A stretch of DNA of 64,000 nt from Nipponacmea schrenckii (taxonomy: Eukaryota > Mollusca > Gastropoda > Lottiidae). The translations under genes and the position numbers were made by a program. The notes under the pieces were generated by a model. It did no database searches, was not told the DNA's origin, and saw only the letters and a list, made by a program, of their open reading frames with translations. The stretch lies in NCBI GenBank assembly GCA_030562195.1, contig JAUJPP010000003.1, positions 34,540,602 to 34,604,601 on the forward strand. Reading direction: 5' to 3'. This document shows positions 21,691-33,600 of this stretch, one piece after another (the stretch's first letter is position 1; every line of letters starts with the position of its first letter).

Positions 21691-22640
21691 CTCTTTAACT
21701 TGGAAGTGACTGGGTTATATGTGTGGTCCATAGTTCTAACCTCCAGTACAACACTCCATCTACCCGGCTAACTACCTCGCCATTACGAATCCAACAACAC
21801 CACCCACTAACAGTCCAGCATCCCACTCTACTATCTCCATGATCGAAATCCCTCAATGTCTGACCACGAGACCTGCCACCTCTCCAATATGAAAACATCA
21901 CCCACTATCAGTCCAAGACTCCTATCAGTATGACAACTTCCCCAATTCTCATCCGACAGCTCCACCCACGAACAGTCCAACAATATTGCCAACAAGCAGT
22001 TCTACAACCCCCCTACACTCTACCTCCCAACTATAAAGCCTCCTGTCAGTCCGATGGCATCACCCACCACCAGTCCAGCAAGATTAGTAGAAGATGCTGT
22101 AGGACGGATTGCGGGAGATCTTTAGGACTGGTGGTTAGAGATGTAGGACGGATAGTTGGAGATCATGATGTAGAACTGGCAGTGAGGGTTTATTTTTTGA
22201 CTGGAGTAGGTGATTTTTCTGAGCTGTTATATGATGTTGGACTGGTAGTATTAGGTGATGTTAAAGAGATGATAATAGTTGATGCGGTAGGACTAGTATT
22301 AGGTCTGGTCTGACAAGTAAAAATATATTCTGGTAGCAATGGTAGTAAATGGGAGGCATTGGTCTGGTAGTAGGAAACGTCCCTAGACTTATTGTGAGTT
22401 GTTGAGGGAGGGACTTTTGGTAGATAAAAAGGGGTTTGATGTTGGACTGATAGTAAGAATTCTAAGAGGTCTAATTCGAGGTGGACTCGTTGGGTTATAT
22501 TGATGGACTGATGATAGGAGCGGGCGGTTGGACTTGTACTATCGGATTTTGTTTGACAGGTTTTATTGGATGAGATATAATCGGACTGTTACTAAAGAAT
22601 GTTGCTGGAATGGTAGTAACGTACGCTCTTGGACCGTTTA
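21690..22640 (+). repeat. strand-switching degenerate minisatellite
   Basis: From about 21690 to 22087 the plus strand repeats C/A-rich motifs of the form CACCCACTAACAGTCCAGCA. From about 22090 to 22640 the plus strand instead repeats the complementary G/T-rich form (GTTGGACTGGTAGTATTAGG, GATGTAGGACGGATAGTTGG). The two halves are a long imperfect inverted repeat, so this could be a decayed foldback or an array duplicated in inverted orientation. Frames in both halves are low complexity and not convincing genes. Confidence 0.65.
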
Positions 22641-22789
22641 ATATAATTACATTTCTTTTGAATACCAGTAATGACACACCTTACCAACAAGGAGGGACAG
22701 GCTGCTCTCTCATTATGTAAAATGAAAAAAACAAACTGAAGGTGGGGGCGTAAAACTCCATTGCATTTTATATTTGGTAATAGTTATGT

Positions 22790-22830
22790 AAAGGGACTAT
22801 ACTCTCTGAAGACTGACAATCTAAACAAGG
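22790..22830 (+). CDS. weak candidate for a 5' BAIAP2 exon end
   Basis: The segment ending at a GTATAT donor reads LKTDNLNK in phase 0, which resembles the conserved RLTENVYK that precedes the first identified exon in vertebrate IRSp53. However, there is no in-frame ATG after the TGA at 22737, and a SINE 3' fragment lies just upstream. It would need an additional upstream exon and an unremarkable acceptor. Treat it as a lead only. Confidence 0.2.
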
Positions 22831-23840
22831 TATATGATGGATGTACTCGAGCCAGAAACAACAACATTGTTAGCCGACGACTGGCCATTAATTATCGATT
22901 TATCCAGGTAAAGAGACAAGCCGACAAGGTAAGGCTTTACTCTCACTTTTAACCTGTCAACTTTGAACCCCGTTAAACGTCACATTCATGACAGAAGACG
23001 GTGTTTAGGAATCTTGTCAACGGGAGTGGTGTTTTGGGATGTAAAATTTTACCAGTGATCTCTACGAATTTGGAAGTGTTTTGGAATTATACTTGTCTGT
23101 GAGAAATGAGGGATACGGACGAAGCACACAAATTGACAGATAATATTTACAGGGTATGTTTGTTTATATACATGATTTGTTGATTTACTGTTAAAGAAAG
23201 AAATGTCCAAATTGTAAAAGTTCACTAAAAGATGTACCGTTACTCCAAAAGTCTGACATTTCACTTGGTCATTATAGTTGTAGAAACATCACATTCAAGT
23301 CTATTTTGACACTTTGCACAAGGAAACGCCCAAGGTTTATTGATTTAAATGCCTGTATCAGATTTGCGTGATAATTAATCTAGAATTTGTGCGTACAAGT
23401 AAATAGATTATTTTAGACTATTTTTAAGTCTTACGAGAACATTATGGTTTTTATATTTAAAAGAAATTTAGGTTGTAGATCCACCATTTGATAGAAAATA
23501 AGGGATGGTTGTGGCTGAAAGATTTGTCTTAGATATATAGGCCTAATGAGTTTTGTGACAGGAAGACTGTTTTACTCCAACTTTAAAAGTATTTCTGTCA
23601 CCAAATGCCACACATTGAATAGTATTTGTTTGCCTCTTAGATAATGTCATTATGGATAATTTAATAGGGATCATCTTTATAATGATATAAGGAAGGGCAT
23701 CATTTTAATGGTTATTTAATTTGAATGTTTTATTCAAGGTTATCAGTTTAACTGTCAGGTATTACTTATTATACATTAGATAATACATTACTGGGCACAT
23801 ACTAATGGACAGAATAATATTATAAACTTTTTAAAAGGTC
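22831..23840. other. region between genes, possible 5' UTR or promoter of BAIAP2
   Basis: Two good donor-like sites occur at 22907 (CAGGTAAAG) and 22929 (AAGGTAAGG), and a short ATG frame (MDVLEPETTTLLADDWPL) precedes the first. No protein family is recognised. The first BAIAP2 exon probably lies between 20.6 and 24.6 kb. Confidence 0.3.
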
Positions 23841-23850
23841 ATATATTATT

Positions 23851-24570
23851 TGACCTTGAAATCCTGAATATTCTATTGAAAAACAATTCAGTGAGTTTGA
23901 CACACATTATATTGCATGTTAAGGTTTCCAAGCCAAGATTTCAGGTAAGGCAGTGGATGAGAGGTACATTGCTTAAGATAATTTCAAGGAACACTTCAAG
24001 GTCACATATTTGACCTTGAAATCTTAAGTCCTTTTTGCAATAGCAGGGAATACAAACAGGCAGCAAACTGACTTGTTTGAGAACAACTGTTGTGGTTGAG
24101 CATTAATGTAGATTCAGATGGGGTTCTGCCCCTAGATATATTTTGAAATATAGAAATAATTTGCAGATGGTTATCTTATTGAACTTCAAGGTCAGTTGAC
24201 CTTTAAATGTTAAATATTGCAGTGAGTTTTTGTTCATTTATTTTTACCTTGCTCATATGCTTAAAGGGACAAGTTTGCCATTTTGAAGGGTTTGTTTGTG
24301 TCTTTAATATTTGTAATAGTCTTCAGAAGTCTCAAGATATGACAAGTTGTAATTTTTTCTTTTAAATGCAGATAAAATGGACATACATTGATTTAAAGTC
24401 CTGACTTTTTACAGTTGATAAGCTAAGCTAGATATTTTACCATAAGCTCCCAGCATGCTTCTTTTGATAATCTTCATGAACTTCAAAGTTACAAAAATGA
24501 CCTTGAAATCAATTAAAATGACCTTGAAATCTACAAAAATGACCTTGAAATCTATAAAATATGACCTTGA
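23851..24570 (+). promoter_or_regulatory. cluster of eight TCAAGGTCA/TGACCTTGA motifs
   Basis: Exact 9-mers lie at 23851-23859, 23996-24004, 24011-24019, 24186-24194, 24498-24506, 24519-24527, 24540-24548 and 24562-24570. TCAAGGTCA is the extended half-site bound by ERR and NR5 (SF-1/FTZ-F1) nuclear receptors. The pair at 23996/24011 is inverted with a 6-bp spacer. The last four form a ~21-bp tandem repeat, so they may have arisen by slippage. Function is inferred. Confidence 0.45.
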
Positions 24571-24661
24571 AATCTTTGATCTATATAACATTGACTTTGT
24601 CAAAAAGACTTTGTTGGTGTTCATAATGTTGCTAAGAATTGAAATTTTTTTAATATTTCAG

Positions 24662-27600
24662 AATTTGATAGAGAATTTCTCTCCAGGAGTAAGACATATT
24701 ATTGTATGTGGAAAGGCGTACCATAAAGCTCTTTCAGGTAAACGAGAAATTTTGTTACTCAAGAGGGATTGTGAAGAGCTTTCTTGATTTATGTATTTGT
24801 ATTGGGGACACTGAAAGGCATCAATATGCACCATTTCAAGTTTTAGTTAGACGTCTGCGGTTCATGCAAATCGACTAAAACTAAGGGTTGTATGATGTAT
24901 TTTTCCAATGGTCCATATAGCATTAAAACTTTTATGATAGTGGCATCATAATAATTATGTTTTGTGTTGTTTGAATTGCAAGAATCAAATTTTGAATCTT
25001 GCAAATTGATCTATCAGGGTTTCTAATAAACATCAGTTTAGAAAACCTCTTTACATTGTTTCAATATTGATTTTACATATATATATAAACATAAATAATG
25101 AAGAAACAGATATCTAAGAAAATACATGACAAGCCTTATACACACATATTTTGGTCCTGCACTTATATCTCTAATTGTGATTACATGTTATTATTATATT
25201 TAATTTCGTACATTTTGGTCTATGAGGATAAAGTTTAATAAATCATCCTGATTATTACAGTCAACTCAGCATGGTTTGATTATCCCAGAAAACATTCATT
25301 ATACAGTGTTCTGGCTATGGAACAGCTGGTTGAGAGGTTCTTCACAAACCTAAATCTATAAAAATTCCTATATGCTTATACATTATCATCATTATTATGT
25401 GTCATAATCCTCAAAATATTAACCAGACAAAATATAGTTTAATTCAGACAAACATGGTTAAAGCTTCAATAATTAATCAAAAAACACTCTAATTCTCATG
25501 CCCTTATACAGGCCATTATTCAAGTAAACAAGATTTCAATAAAAGTATAAACATGTTTTGAGGCAGGTCACATGTCATGTCATATTATCATAATGACAAT
25601 CAAATAACTTCCACCCACTTGTTATTATATAATTAAATTGGTCATTTATTTGTCATCTGTCATTATTAATTAGACATGTAGCTACATCAAGGGCTACACA
25701 TTCTACCTTTTTGACTAATGACTAATGAAGGTGTGTCATTGATATCATGCATAGCAGGGTTTTTAGTAGGTTGGGAAAGTAAGGTGTTCAAATTAACAAA
25801 ATCTAGAGACCCTGATGTAGATATATTATGTGAACATTGCCTAAACTATGTATCATTCTATATAAGTCTTTTAAAGTCTGCATAATGCTCATTTAAAATT
25901 TTTTACTGACTCTTTATCATTGAGATTTTTTGTTCATTTTTGTTTTCTTCATTAATGTTTGTTTATTATTAATCACATTAATCTGATTATCAATCTTTAA
26001 GGCAGTATTAGGCTTCAATTTTTAAAATTCTTTCATCCATAATATGGTCAACAATATACTACTACATGCATTTGAGATTTTCTTTCAAGAATATGAAGGT
26101 TTTATTAAACTAGTAACTCTTTTTGTGACAAAATTTATATTGTTATTGTGTATAATAAATGGCCCTTTGTGCTAGTGTACAAAGTTCTGTTGACATAGTG
26201 TTAGTACATTGTTATTCTCACTAGCCCAAAAGGAACCATTAAACCTTAAATTTCATTTAAATTCTGGTCAAGAACCACCAGCAATACATTGAGAAGACCA
26301 GTAAATTTTACAATATTGATATTCAGAGCACATGACCATCAGAGAAACTTGGTCAGTTGACCTGAAGAAAATAAACAAACATAAGGTATTAACTGTTGAT
26401 CTTATTGATATTTTAGGTGTGTCTGCAGCAGCTCGTGCCTTTATTGAGTCCATAGGTAAAGTTGGGTATTCAGGAAAACTCCATTGTAAGGGTGGAGCTG
26501 AAGAGATTGGTAAGTCCTTAATCCTCTTTATATATTTATAGTATCATAGCATCATATTCTTCTTTATTTATTTATAGATAAGTTGTCCGTCTGCAATTTT
26601 TCTATGTCAATAGATAAGAGTTGTCCAAAGTTAGTGTGTTTGTTAAAGCGACTGGCCATTGGTGTTTTTCTTCGAATGATGCTTCTATATGATGTCTCTT
26701 AGAGTCATTGGGCTTATTTTGTTCAGTAATCCTTTCCATCTTACATCATTTATTGTCTAATTTTTTTTTAAATTGAAGTACATGTAAGTGCTAAATTCTT
26801 ATCCTTGAAATTGTCTGTTAAACAATTATCGTCTTATATAGACACAGCTTTATGGAACAACAATCACTGGTTAAAGTTTATGCAACGTTTCGGCATGTTT
26901 CCCCCGCCGTCCTCAGGCACTGAATGCCTATATATGTACCTATATATCTTGTATTCACAATTGTTAAATGCCATTAAAAGACTTTATTCGTCAGAAATTA
27001 TTGTCTTGACATCTTTTGTTCTCAGTATTGTTTTATAGAAGGTTGAGGAAGGTGATCTAGTGCATGTATTAGATTGAAGTTGATATAGAGATGAACATTA
27101 TTCAAACTTGTTTAACAGCATTTCTTTAACATCATTTTCTAGTATTTAGAAAAGTGAATAGCCATATTGATAGCTGATAGATATGCAATTAGGCATGAGT
27201 ATATATTGATCTGAAATGTCTAATTGTAAGCTCGTAGAATATGTCTGATGACCAAAAATGGTATCAATCATCAAATAAGTTACATTCTTAATTCAGTTGT
27301 GTGCCATGGACCGAATTTGAAAACTTTCAGATAGTTATTGAAGCTTCCAGATAATTATTTATTGTATAGATATAAACCTGTTCAAATAGTAATTAAACCC
27401 TATCTAGTTATTCCAAATAGCTATGAAACTTTTTGGCACTTTTCAGATAGTCATGTTTTTGCCATATTTTGGACGAGATTTTGATTAACAGAAATGGCTT
27501 GCAGGAGATATGGACAGTAAAAATCTTCAAGATACATGTAGTTATGAAAGTAATCAAACTTTCCAGATAGATTAGTTACCTTTTGAGAGTCAGGAAATAC

Positions 27601-30600
27601 AGAGAGAATGATCGGACATAGCAGATCTTTATGGAAAGATATTGTATGTAGAAGCTTTCAAAATAGTTGGCCTCATTGAACCTTCAATAGTTATGGAATT
27701 TTTGGTTGCGGATAAATAAGTACTAAGTTATTCTTAACTAGGCCCTATTCTGTACAATATCACACTCAAAATTTCTACTTTACAGTGACTTTACAAGTTC
27801 ATTTATTTGTAAAAATCACACTGACACCATTTAAACACAGTTAAGATGGTAGCAACAAATTGAGATAAGATTTTACTTTGTGCTGTAACATGAAAGTAAG
27901 AGGGGATTTAACATCAGTATACGAAAAATTTGAAAATCACGATGAGAAAGCTACGTAAAATTCAACAGTGTACCCTAATCGTCCAACTACTAGCATTCTA
28001 TCTAAATATTTACTCTTAACTCAACTTTACTTGTTTGTCGCTTCTAATGAAAGAAATAAGTTTGTCAAATAAACACTTTACCAGAACGTCACTAACTTAT
28101 AGTGTTTAGTTTTACTATACTTTTATAGCCTTCAACCTCTTTCATTTATGTTCAGTTTACTTTTGGTTGAAGGTTAGATTGAAATGGTATCATTTAAAAA
28201 ATTAGGAAAATGTTGAACATCGTTTTTGGTTCGATGAAACTTTGGTGTCATTCACAATATTGTTGTTTTGTAACACAAATGCTTGACGCATTTGAATCAT
28301 GCACAATTCCAGCGTCATTTTGCAACATTGATCTGAAATGAAATGAATGAAATGAATGGAGTTTTATGTCCTACTCTTCTGCACCTTATGGGCTAATGAA
28401 GACAGGAAACGCCATGCAGTGTGCAATGAGGGAAATTTTGCCAGGACAGCGGCATTAGCCTACTCTTTTGCGATTTCCAACTGTCGAGGGATCTTTAACG
28501 TCAATCTGAGACCTGCATGTTATTTAGAAGCTGTCTGTAAAACCCTATAACTAGTGTCATATGATTGAAACTTATTGAATGTATATTTGATTGAAGTTAT
28601 TAAAAAGTAACTGTTTCAACCTGAGCGACCAGTTAACCATCCTTAGAATTTTACAATATATATATATACCCGAGAAGTGGATAAAGCTGCCATTAGGTCA
28701 TACGCTTTAAGTACATGTAATGACATTTAAAATTGAATGGTCACTTGCAAACTCTAATTTTAGGCTATGGCCTGATAGAAAAGTTAAAATAGATATTTAA
28801 ATCAATTCAATTGTATACGTGGTTGATATACAACAGTTTTTTTACATTATTCTGTCAATATAGATTGCCAAAATATTTGCTGAATAAAGCTTATTTTTTG
28901 CTTTGAGACTCGCTTTCTTTTAAAATGATCAAAACTTAACTGTTGCAGTTGAGATTATCATCACTTGTAGGAAGTCAAACAAAATTTTAATTTGCAAATT
29001 TTATTGATCTAGTATTTCTGCCCTTGAGAATGGAATTAGAAGACTGAAATTGGCCATAGTTCATAATTTTTCAATGTTACCCTACATGTATGTCTTAGCT
29101 GAATCATATGAGATCCAGATAATAAAAATAATTAATTTGTGAGACACTCAATTGTACAAGCCATCTTGCTTCTATGGTCTTTCTTCATAAACCTGCAAAA
29201 ACACATTTACATAATAATAACTTAATAAAACAGAATAAATGAGGAAATGAATAGTATGAAAAATTCACATTAATTGATAACTTAAATTAGAAAATGAAAA
29301 TTTAATGCAAATAAAAGAAAATTTACATGATAATATGTACAGAACATGAAAGCAAGTCCACAAAGAATCTTATATTATGAATTTGTTGATACAGTAGAGG
29401 TTTACCATACAATCGATAAAAGATGACAAGATTTTTAATGGAATGAAAGCCTTCAGTTTCTGTAAAACAATGTAGAGAACATTACAGATTGGTAATTAGA
29501 AGCAATGTTGAATCCAAAGAAGTCTGTCTGAGATATGTGATTTAAAGTGTCCAGTATTAAATTGATATTCTAGGACGAGTCAATGTTCTTTTCACTGATT
29601 TTGTCAGTTTTAAGACCTTGATATTGATTTGAGCCGGATCACAAAAATTGATTTTAGTTCTTTAAACTTAGTAGTATGTTTATCTGTGATTTCACATTTG
29701 TAGACTTTGGTCACTTTCTTGAGGATTTCAAATTTGTTTCTGATCAATGAAAGTTGTGGTAGATCTACATGACCATTCTTATCAACCCATACATAAGATG
29801 TCTATATCAGACTCCCTCCTTGTTTTAGAGTATACTTACATTGCTCACTAAATATATTAGTCAGAACTGAATATTATGATGCCTATAGAACTTAATCATG
29901 CCAGTAACAATCAGAACTAAATATGGTGATGTCAGTGACAGTCAGTACTGGATATTTGGTGTCAGTTATAGTCAGAACTGAACATTATGATGAAATTCAA
30001 GTCAGAACTGAATATTTTGATACCAAAGACAGTCAAGCCAGAACTGAATAATTTGATGTCAATGACTGTCAAGACAGAACTGAATATTGTGATGCCAGTA
30101 ATAGTCAGAACTGAATATTGTAATGCCAGTGACAGAACTGAATATTGTGATGCCAGTGACAGTCAGAACTGAATATTTGGAAAAATACTGTAATTATTTG
30201 GCTAAGAATATATATAATATATATAAGTACAGTTAAGTTTAGTTATGCTTTAGCCTTTTAATCCTTGTTAGCTACAAAAAACAATAAAGGATAGTAAGAG
30301 AGTATAAGGAGAGTACTCCCCTAAGGTATTTAGCTAAGCAGGATTACTTTAATTAATGTGCGTCATCAATTAATTCTTGAAAGTACCGTAGTTCACATAC
30401 CTTGACATCATTAGGCCCTTTTCTTGTATCACATGAGTTTGTAAATGTATCAATTTGATTGGATTGTACTTATACAGCTCTGTATTAGCTTATATACAAT
30501 CAATTGAAATGAATGAATTAATAAAGTTTTATCTAATGAGATCAATGTATTAGACCAAGAGAAGATGAAAGATAGCCTGGGTAATATAATGTCAGTCAGG

Positions 30601-33600
30601 CTATGACGTCAATTAGTAAAAGGTCCTATTTATTACTAATCTAATTTAACCTTGAAGTATATTTGTAGTAAAAGAAATGTTTTATTTGATTGTATTTAAT
30701 GTAAAGTCTATATCAGAAATTCCTATCATCATAGTATATCTCTTGTTGGTAACCGCGGGACGATAAATTTACTTAAAGTTGGATAGTCAACAATTGCTCT
30801 GATCATAGATGATGTCAGAAAACTGGCAAAGTATTTCTGAGGTTAATTTAATTTTCCTATTGGAACAAGATCGTATGTACTATGCATTCTCATTATCTTA
30901 AATGATGCTCTTTCTGATAGATGTACAAGGAAATGTACATCCATGGATATAGAGATTATTGAAGCCAGGAAGCTAATATATACTACTTCATTCATTTAAA
31001 AGGCTATTTCTATTTCTACTAGTTATCTATGCAGCAGAAGTAAAATGTAGCCATACAAATTTAAAACAAAAAGTACATCTATAGCTGAAATGGTGTTATT
31101 TAGGCAAAGAAACATTCGTTCGTCTATATTATGCTGGCTATTTCTGCTATAGTGTTTTAAGTTGCAGAAGTCAAGTATGGCCAGTTAGTTTGAATCACTG
31201 TGTCAAATTATTGGACTTTTATCTTGAAACATGTGCACAATGTGCCAGTTGACTGGAGATTACTAGTACAGAAAATAGCTTGCCAAATTTCAAACTCCCC
31301 TGTTAAAATCTGTATTTGCATTTCACATTTGTCCCTGGGTTGAGTGAAGTGAATAAACATGGCTGATAAGACACATCAAAAGATGACTAAAGCAGAAGAC
31401 AGGGAGAAAATTTATGTAATCCTGTACAGCATATATTCACACTTTCTTGTGAAAAAAACTTTATTTGAGATCTTTAGCCAAAATATTACAAATTTTAAAC
31501 ACAGACATTGAACTGTGTTTTGTAGAAACAGAATTTTTTCTTCAAATTAAAAAAAAATGACATACAAATTGCCAAAATGTCTTAGTTATAGCCGGTATGG
31601 TCTTGGGAAATAGAATGAAAGGCAGGTCAAAAAGTTTAGAAGATTCAAATTTCATTTAATTTGGCCACAATTCAAAATGAGAAAGAAGAGCAAATACTGC
31701 TTTTTTCTAAAAATTTGTAATAGATTGCATCAAACATTACTGTGGTTTGTATTTTTATAGATAAACAAAGATAAATTTAACCCTGACCATATCTCCTGAT
31801 TCACCTCTGTACTTGTTTTTTCAACTATATATTGTTATTGAGTCTAAGAGTATATTGTGCCTGCGTATTGTTTATCCTATTAAGTTCACAAAAAATATTA
31901 TAAGCTGTGAGAAATTCTGCATAGTAGATATATGCTAGTTGTTCCTAAAAAGGGAGATGTGTTGTAGGTTGTTCAAGAAACTACATTAATATCAAATTTC
32001 TGTATTGAGCAGTATTTTACCAGCTATTAATACTTAGAGTTGCAGAAATTCAATTGGTTTTACATCCTACATTCCTGGACCTGGGCAATGTAGTGCAAAA
32101 AGAGATCTTTTGTTGAAACAGAAGCAAAAGCCCTTCTGAACTCTTTCAATTTTCAATATTTTCAAGGTATCTTTAACATGCACAGCCTGTAGCACACAGG
32201 GCCTTAGATTATTGTCCCATTCATAGGGTTGCTTTTTTACCCCGTAAATCTGGATCACTGACAGGGGGAACCTTTTTAAAAAATACAAATGTATTATATC
32301 ATATACCCATATCTGGATTGAACCCTGGATATCATAGAGTCACTGCGGTCACTTGTCCCAACAAGAATGTAAATCATTGCCTAAAAAAATCATTTATATT
32401 TTTAACAATGGACTTTATTTGATCATTCCTTAGACAATTCTCCTACATTCAAAAATTCTTAAAAGCTAGATTCGATTTATATTTTTTATTGAAACAATGT
32501 GTGTATCTATAACAATGAGAAACATGTAAATCTAAACTGATCAAATTTGTAAAAGTGTTTCATTTTTAAATTTAAAAAGTCAAGAAAGCTGAAGATGCAG
32601 AGAAAGCATGATAAACAAATAAATACCTCACTTGATCCTGTGTAAAAATTCTCATTGCATTCACAAATATTTAATCTTGTTTTTCAGTTTTCAACTAATT
32701 AACTGATGTCAACTATATCCATACAAATTGTCAAAGATGAGATCTTTTGTTCTGTATGTCTGTCTGTTATATTTCTAATTTTGATATTTTGTAGGGCCTT
32801 CTTATTCATTTGTAAAATAATGTCTGGTGAAGTTTGTTTACCAATCACTTCATTCTTGCTTCTTCTGGCAGACTATGGGTTAATTATTTCAAGTCATGTT
32901 CTGTCAAGATCATGGTTTAAAGAGAGTTTACAATAATTTAAAAAATAATCATGCCTCTCTTGAGTACATAGATGTATCAATTTTTAACCATTTTAAATTA
33001 CATTGATTGTATTTCTTGATTTATCCACTAGTTAGTAGAGAGAACAATTCTTTAATCAGATTTAACTCAATTGCTTTAAAAATGTATATTGAAATTTGTA
33101 ATCTAAACCCTTTAAGTACAGTACTACATTCAGAATATTGTGACTGCTACTTTATAACTTTCATCATCCTTTTAACATCAATATTAATTGGTTAACAATA
33201 AAAAATACATGTGTGTTCCTCAGAAACATCAAATATTGGGGGTTTTTTATATTTTTTTTTATTTTGATAATTATATTATGAGATCATTCTGCTATTCAAA
33301 GATTCTTAAATTTCATGTTCATTGAAAGTCCTTTTACCTTGCTAGGACAATTGATAAGAAATTGTTATAGAAACTATACATTTATTAATCCTTCAATGGC
33401 ATATTAGAAGCACAGGTATAGATAAATAAGAACAATTATTATGGATATACACTTCTAGAATATTTATTACTTTCAACGTTTCAATGTGGTTCTCACACCG
33501 TCATCAGGAAAACAATGTATTCATTGTATTCCTGATGACGGTGTGAGAACCACATTGAAACGTTGAAAGTAATAAATATTCTAGAAGTGTATATCCATAA

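Noticed and set aside
21930..22313. 127-codon plus-strand frame as a gene
   Set aside because: It crosses the strand-switch point of a degenerate repeat and has no family resemblance or splice support.
28356..28550. 64-codon plus-strand frame
   Set aside because: It lies within an antisense SINE fragment.
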